From: Microbacterium sp. SL75
Lineage (GTDB): Bacteria > Actinomycetota > Actinomycetes > Actinomycetales > Microbacteriaceae
NCBI RefSeq assembly: GCF_026625865.1
Contig: NZ_CP113067.1
Span: forward strand, 310,001 to 374,000
DNA: 64,000 bases
Direction of reading: 5' to 3'
Under the pieces are notes generated by a model. The model was not told the origin of the DNA. It searched no databases and saw nothing but the letters and a program-made list of their open reading frames with translations. Position 1 is the first letter of the stretch. The number at the start of each line of letters is the position of its first letter. This document shows positions 60,580 to 64,000 of the stretch, piece by piece. The position numbers and the translations under genes are program-made.

Positions 60580-63500
60580 TCAGCGGGCGAGACGCAGCGT
60601 GACCAGTTGGAACGGGCGCAGGTCGAGTTCGACCACTCCGCCCGCCACGCTCGTCACCGCGGCGGCGTCGACCTCGCGCTCGAGCAGATCGGTCTCGGTG
60701 ACACCCGCGACCTCGAACCCGGCCTCCACGCGCGCGCGCGTGCGCTCGCCCAACGCCTCGTACAGGCGCACGACGACGTCTCCCGAGCCGTCCTGCGCGA
60801 GCTTGACCGCCTCGACGACCACCCCGGGACGATCGAGCGTGACCAGGGGTGCGACCGTCGACTCGGCGGCATCCGCCACCGTGCGCTCGGGCAGGTTGGT
60901 GCGGTAGCCCTCGGCCACGGCGTCGACCACGTCGGCGCCCACGACGATACCGACCTCGAGGTGGTGCGCTCCCTGGTCCTGACCGGGATCGGGGAATTTC
61001 GCCGAGCGGATGATCGACAGCCGCACCAGCGAGAACGTTCCACCCGCCCCGCGCTCGTGGCGCGTGATGTCGTGGCCGTAGGTGGAGTCGTTGGTGACGG
61101 CCACGCCGAACCCCGGCTCGGCCACCCGGACCCAGCGGTGGGCGGCGGTCTCGAAGCGCGCGGCGTCCCACGAGGTGTTCGTGTGGGTCGGACGAACGAC
61201 GTGACCGAACTGGATCTCGCTGGCCGCGCGATCGGTGTGCACGTCCACGGGCACACCGAGCTTGAGGAGCTTCTGCTGCTCGTGCCAATCGACCTCGAGC
61301 GAGAGACGCACCGTGCGCGACCCGTTGGCCAGGGCGATGCGCGTGACGATCGTGGAATCGCCCGTGCGTCGCTCGACCAGCACCGCGTCGCCGTCGAGGC
61401 GGACGGCCTCGGCGGAGTCGAGGGGGGTGACATGGCGACGGTAGGTCTCGTCGATGTCCCACGCGTCCCACTGGGTGGGAGTGTCGCGGAACACCTCGAA
61501 CAGCCCCGCCGACTCTCCGGCGGGAACGGCCTCGCGACCCGAGGCGACCTCGATCATCGAGGTGATCAGACCGCGGCCGTCGACGACCACGCGCACGAGG
61601 CCGTTGTCGAGCACGAAGCCCTCGCCCGCGGGCCGGGGTGCGACGTCGCCGGCCGGGACCGCGGGGGCGATCGCGAGCGCCGGGGTCCCGGCACGACGGT
61701 GAGGCGCGGCGTTCGCCACGACCGCGTGCTCCCCGGTGCCCACGAGAGCGCGGAGGCTGTCGGCGATGATCTGCTCGAGCTCCGTCGCGATCGCCGCGTA
61801 GTTGCGCTCGGCATCGCGGTGCACCCACGCGATCGAGGTGCCGGGCAGGATGTCGTGGAACTGCTGCAGCAGCACCAGGCGCCACAGGCGACGCAACGCC
61901 CCGGCCGGGTAGGCGGCACCGGTGCGCACGGTCGCGGTCGAAGCCCACAGCTCGGCCTCGCGCAGCAGGTGCTCGCTGCGGCGGTTGCCCTGCTTGGTGC
62001 GCAGCTGGCTGGTGTACGTGCCGCGGTGGAACTCCAGGTACAGCTCCCCCGCCCACACGGCCGGATCGGCGTACTCGGCCTCGGCCGTTTCGAAGAAGGC
62101 ACGCGGGGTGGAGTGCTTCACCACCGGCGCGCCCTCGAGCGAGTGCGTGCGAGCGATCGTCGCGGTCATCTCGCGGGTGGGTCCGCCGCCGCCGTCGCCG
62201 AAGCCGTAGGGAAGGAGCGAGGTGCGCGCGCGGCCCTTGTCGGCGAAGTTGCGCTCGGCGTGCGCGAGGTCGGCCGCGGTGACCTCGGAGTTGTACTTGT
62301 CGACCGGCGGGAAGTGCGTGAAGATGCGCGAACCGTCGATCCCCTCCCAGCGGAAGGTGTGGTGCGGGATGCGGTTGGTCTCGTTCCACGAGATCTTCTG
62401 CGTGAGGAACCAGCGGGCGCCCGCGGCCTTCATGATCTGGGGCAGCGCTGCGCTGTAGCCGAAGGAGTCGGGCAGCCACACCTCCTCGGTGTCGATGCCG
62501 AACTCCTCGAGGAAGAACGACTTGCCCTCGACGAACTGCCGGGCCATGGCCTCGCCGCCCACCATGTTGGTGTCGGACTCGACCCACATGCCGCCCACCG
62601 GCACGAAGCGCCCCTCGGCGACGCGCGCCTTGAGCCGCTCCCAGAGGGCCGGGTAGTGCTCCTTCATCCACGCGAACTGCTGCGCGGACGAGCTGGCGAA
62701 GACGAACTCGGGATCTTCGTCCATGAGCGAGAGCACGTTGCTGAAGGTGCGCGACACCTTACGGGCGGTCTCCCGCACCGGCCAGAGCCACGCCGAGTCG
62801 ATGTGCGCATGACCGACCGCGTGCAGGACATGAGCGCTGGATGCCGCGGGGGCGGCGAGCAGAGGAGCGAGCGCGTCGCGACCGGCCTGCGCCGTCGCCG
62901 CGACGTCATCGGGATCGACCGCGTCGATCGCGGCATCCATTCCCTCGAGGAGGGTCGCCCGGCGCGCGGAGGTGGCGTCGAGCTCGGCGATGAGGCCGTG
63001 CAGGAGCCGGAAGTCCTGCAGCAGCTCCCACACCGCGAGGTCGCGCAGGCCGATCGACATCTCGCGCAGCGTATAGAGAGGAGCATCTCCCGCCGTCGCG
63101 GGGTCGCCGAGGTGCGTCGGCTCGAACGTGAAGAGGCTGCCCACGTCGGGGTTGGAGGCGGCCTCGACGAGCACGTCGATCCGGCCGTCGGTGCCGATGG
63201 CCGCCGCGGTGGCGTTGTTGAAGGGCGAAACGCCCTTGATCGGTGCCCCGTCGCGGTTCCAGATCAGCGCCTCGCACTGGAAGCCGCTCTGCCCGGCGGT
63301 GAACCCGAGGTCGACGACGAACTCGGCCACCGTCCCGGCGGGCAAGGTGCCCGAGCCGTCACGCCAGGCGGCGGGGATCTCTCCCGACACGGCGAACCAG
63401 GTGGTGCCCCACGCCCGACCCCACGGCGTTCCGACGGCGAAGGGGCGGTACTCGGCATCCCGAGCCTCGGCGAAGGTCACGGGCTCGCCGGGGGCCTCCC

Positions 63501-63606
63501 ATGCCTGGATGTCGAGGGGCTGGCGGGCGCGGTAGACGGCGGGGGCGAGACGCTCGCGGACGAAGCGTTCGATGCGCATCTCGGTGAGCGCGGTGCGGTC
63601 GTGCAT
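60580..63606 (-). CDS. Alpha-mannosidase, GH38
   Basis: A 1008-aa retaining, zinc-dependent alpha-mannosidase. An N-terminal beta domain (FAVGTPWGRAWGTTWFAVSG, then SGFQCEALIWNRDG) precedes the catalytic barrel: the zinc-binding HAVGHAHIDSAWLWPVRET (about 260-275), SSAQQFAWMKEHYPALW, GGMWVESDTNMVGGEAMARQ and the nucleophile Asp (~380) in EEVWLPDSFGYSAALPQIM. C-terminal beta domains follow. It is cytoplasmic (no signal peptide). A sugar ABC permease gene ends 30 bp upstream on the same strand, so it likely hydrolyses imported manno-oligosaccharides. Confidence 0.95.
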   Translation of the reverse strand: MHDRTALTEMRIERFVRERLAPAVYRARQPLDIQAWEAPGEPVTFAEARDAEYRPFAVGTPWGRAWGTTWFAVSGEIPAAWRDGSGTLPAGTVAEFVVDLGFTAGQSGFQCEALIWNRDGAPIKGVSPFNNATAAAIGTDGRIDVLVEAASNPDVGSLFTFEPTHLGDPATAGDAPLYTLREMSIGLRDLAVWELLQDFRLLHGLIAELDATSARRATLLEGMDAAIDAVDPDDVAATAQAGRDALAPLLAAPAASSAHVLHAVGHAHIDSAWLWPVRETARKVSRTFSNVLSLMDEDPEFVFASSSAQQFAWMKEHYPALWERLKARVAEGRFVPVGGMWVESDTNMVGGEAMARQFVEGKSFFLEEFGIDTEEVWLPDSFGYSAALPQIMKAAGARWFLTQKISWNETNRIPHHTFRWEGIDGSRIFTHFPPVDKYNSEVTAADLAHAERNFADKGRARTSLLPYGFGDGGGGPTREMTATIARTHSLEGAPVVKHSTPRAFFETAEAEYADPAVWAGELYLEFHRGTYTSQLRTKQGNRRSEHLLREAELWASTATVRTGAAYPAGALRRLWRLVLLQQFHDILPGTSIAWVHRDAERNYAAIATELEQIIADSLRALVGTGEHAVVANAAPHRRAGTPALAIAPAVPAGDVAPRPAGEGFVLDNGLVRVVVDGRGLITSMIEVASGREAVPAGESAGLFEVFRDTPTQWDAWDIDETYRRHVTPLDSAEAVRLDGDAVLVERRTGDSTIVTRIALANGSRTVRLSLEVDWHEQQKLLKLGVPVDVHTDRAASEIQFGHVVRPTHTNTSWDAARFETAAHRWVRVAEPGFGVAVTNDSTYGHDITRHERGAGGTFSLVRLSIIRSAKFPDPGQDQGAHHLEVGIVVGADVVDAVAEGYRTNLPERTVADAAESTVAPLVTLDRPGVVVEAVKLAQDGSGDVVVRLYEALGERTRARVEAGFEVAGVTETDLLEREVDAAAVTSVAGGVVELDLRPFQLVTLRLAR

Positions 63607-63636
63607 GAAGGTGGATTCCTTGTCTGGGGGGACGGG

Positions 63637-64000
63637 TCAGCCCTTGACCGCGCCGGCGAGGGCCGACGGGCCGCCGAGTCCGCGCTGCACGAGCACGTAC
63701 AGGCCGAGGACCGGAAGGGAGTAGACGATCGAGTAGGCCGCGAGCTGGCCGTAGGCCACGGCTCCGAACGACCCGAAGAAGTTGAAGATGCTGACCGCCG
63801 CCGGCTGGTAGTCGGGGCTGAGCAGCAGCACGAAGGGAACGAAGAAGTTCCCCCACGCCTGGATGAACGTGAAGATGAACACCACCGCGATGCCCGGGCG
63901 CATGAGGGGCAGCACGATCTGGACGAGGGTGCGCATCGAACCCGCACCGTCCATCCATGCGGCGTGTTCGAGCTCGACGGGTACGCCGTCCATGAAGTTC
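63637..64000 (-). CDS. Carbohydrate ABC transporter permease (MalG type), C-terminal part
   Basis: The gene continues beyond the right edge; about 121 C-terminal codons are visible. The EAA loop that contacts the ATPase is present as EHAAWMDGAGSMRTLVQIVLP with the usual LMRPGI continuation. Two or three helices follow (GIAVVFIFTFIQAWGNFFVPF, AYSIVYSLPVLGLYVLVQRGL), and the end GGPSALAGAVKG matches the LTAGAVKG-type C-terminus of MalG/LacG permeases. Together with the downstream GH38 gene it implies uptake of mannosides. Confidence 0.92.
   Translation of the reverse strand, partial: NFMDGVPVELEHAAWMDGAGSMRTLVQIVLPLMRPGIAVVFIFTFIQAWGNFFVPFVLLLSPDYQPAAVSIFNFFGSFGAVAYGQLAAYSIVYSLPVLGLYVLVQRGLGGPSALAGAVKG

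Overview
High-GC actinobacterial chromosome, most likely a Microbacterium-type member of the Microbacteriaceae. The basis is GTG/TTG starts, many 4-bp ATGA/GTGA gene overlaps, a lysine/alanine/threonine-tailed topoisomerase I, an actinobacterial Tad pilus locus, orphan WXG100 genes, a LAXTG-type sorting signal and a divergent small SRP RNA with a GAAA tetraloop. The genus is inferred from gene content and was not tested by a search.

Layout. 1-5846: tmk (5' end only) and topA, then a compact Tad locus (TadA ATPase, a fused TadB/C-type membrane protein, a DUF4244 pilin-like protein, two TadE/TadG-like proteins). 6288-8255: acetyl-CoA synthetase. 8378-13697: an ESX-like accessory region with a WXG100 gene, three tandem ~320-aa paralogues (the middle one internally deleted) and a convergent four-gene operon of two YbaB-like, one EspC-like and one WXG100/PPE-like protein; no secretion ATPase is present. 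13744-19021: PAP2 phosphatase, RidA, a small DUF4177-like protein, a bifunctional PASTA penicillin-binding protein and a metallophosphoesterase. 19137-20654: a sortase-anchored, thioester-type surface protein. 20786: tRNA-Pro(CGG).

20960-28400 is a lower-GC island behind the tRNA: a serine-recombinase remnant, a decayed IS3-family element, then a leftward operon of a four-cysteine I36-type secreted protein, a lipoprotein, a peptidoglycan-binding adaptor and a MacB-type ABC exporter, preceded by a tiny secreted peptide. From 28541 the core chromosome resumes: META lipoprotein, HAD phosphatase, siderophore-interacting protein with a FadR-type regulator and palindromic operator, galE, thymidine kinase, mqo and asd. 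A TPR-AAA ATPase/TPR-membrane pair sits between asd and lysC, and a ThrE-type exporter lies divergent from lysC. dnaX-recR, a GH65 phosphorylase with beta-phosphoglucomutase, and pta-ackA follow.

52215-60330 holds a DeoR regulator, a Nudix hydrolase, the SRP RNA gene, an IclR/APC permease pair, a second APC permease, a copper amine oxidase with a His/Cys-rich tail and a small His-rich membrane protein; together these read as an amine uptake and oxidation module. The window ends in a GH38 alpha-mannosidase followed (on the same strand) after a sugar ABC permease that runs off the edge.

Across the window the heptamer GGATGCC/GGCATCC is strikingly common and forms the stems of several intergenic hairpins; it is almost absent from the island.
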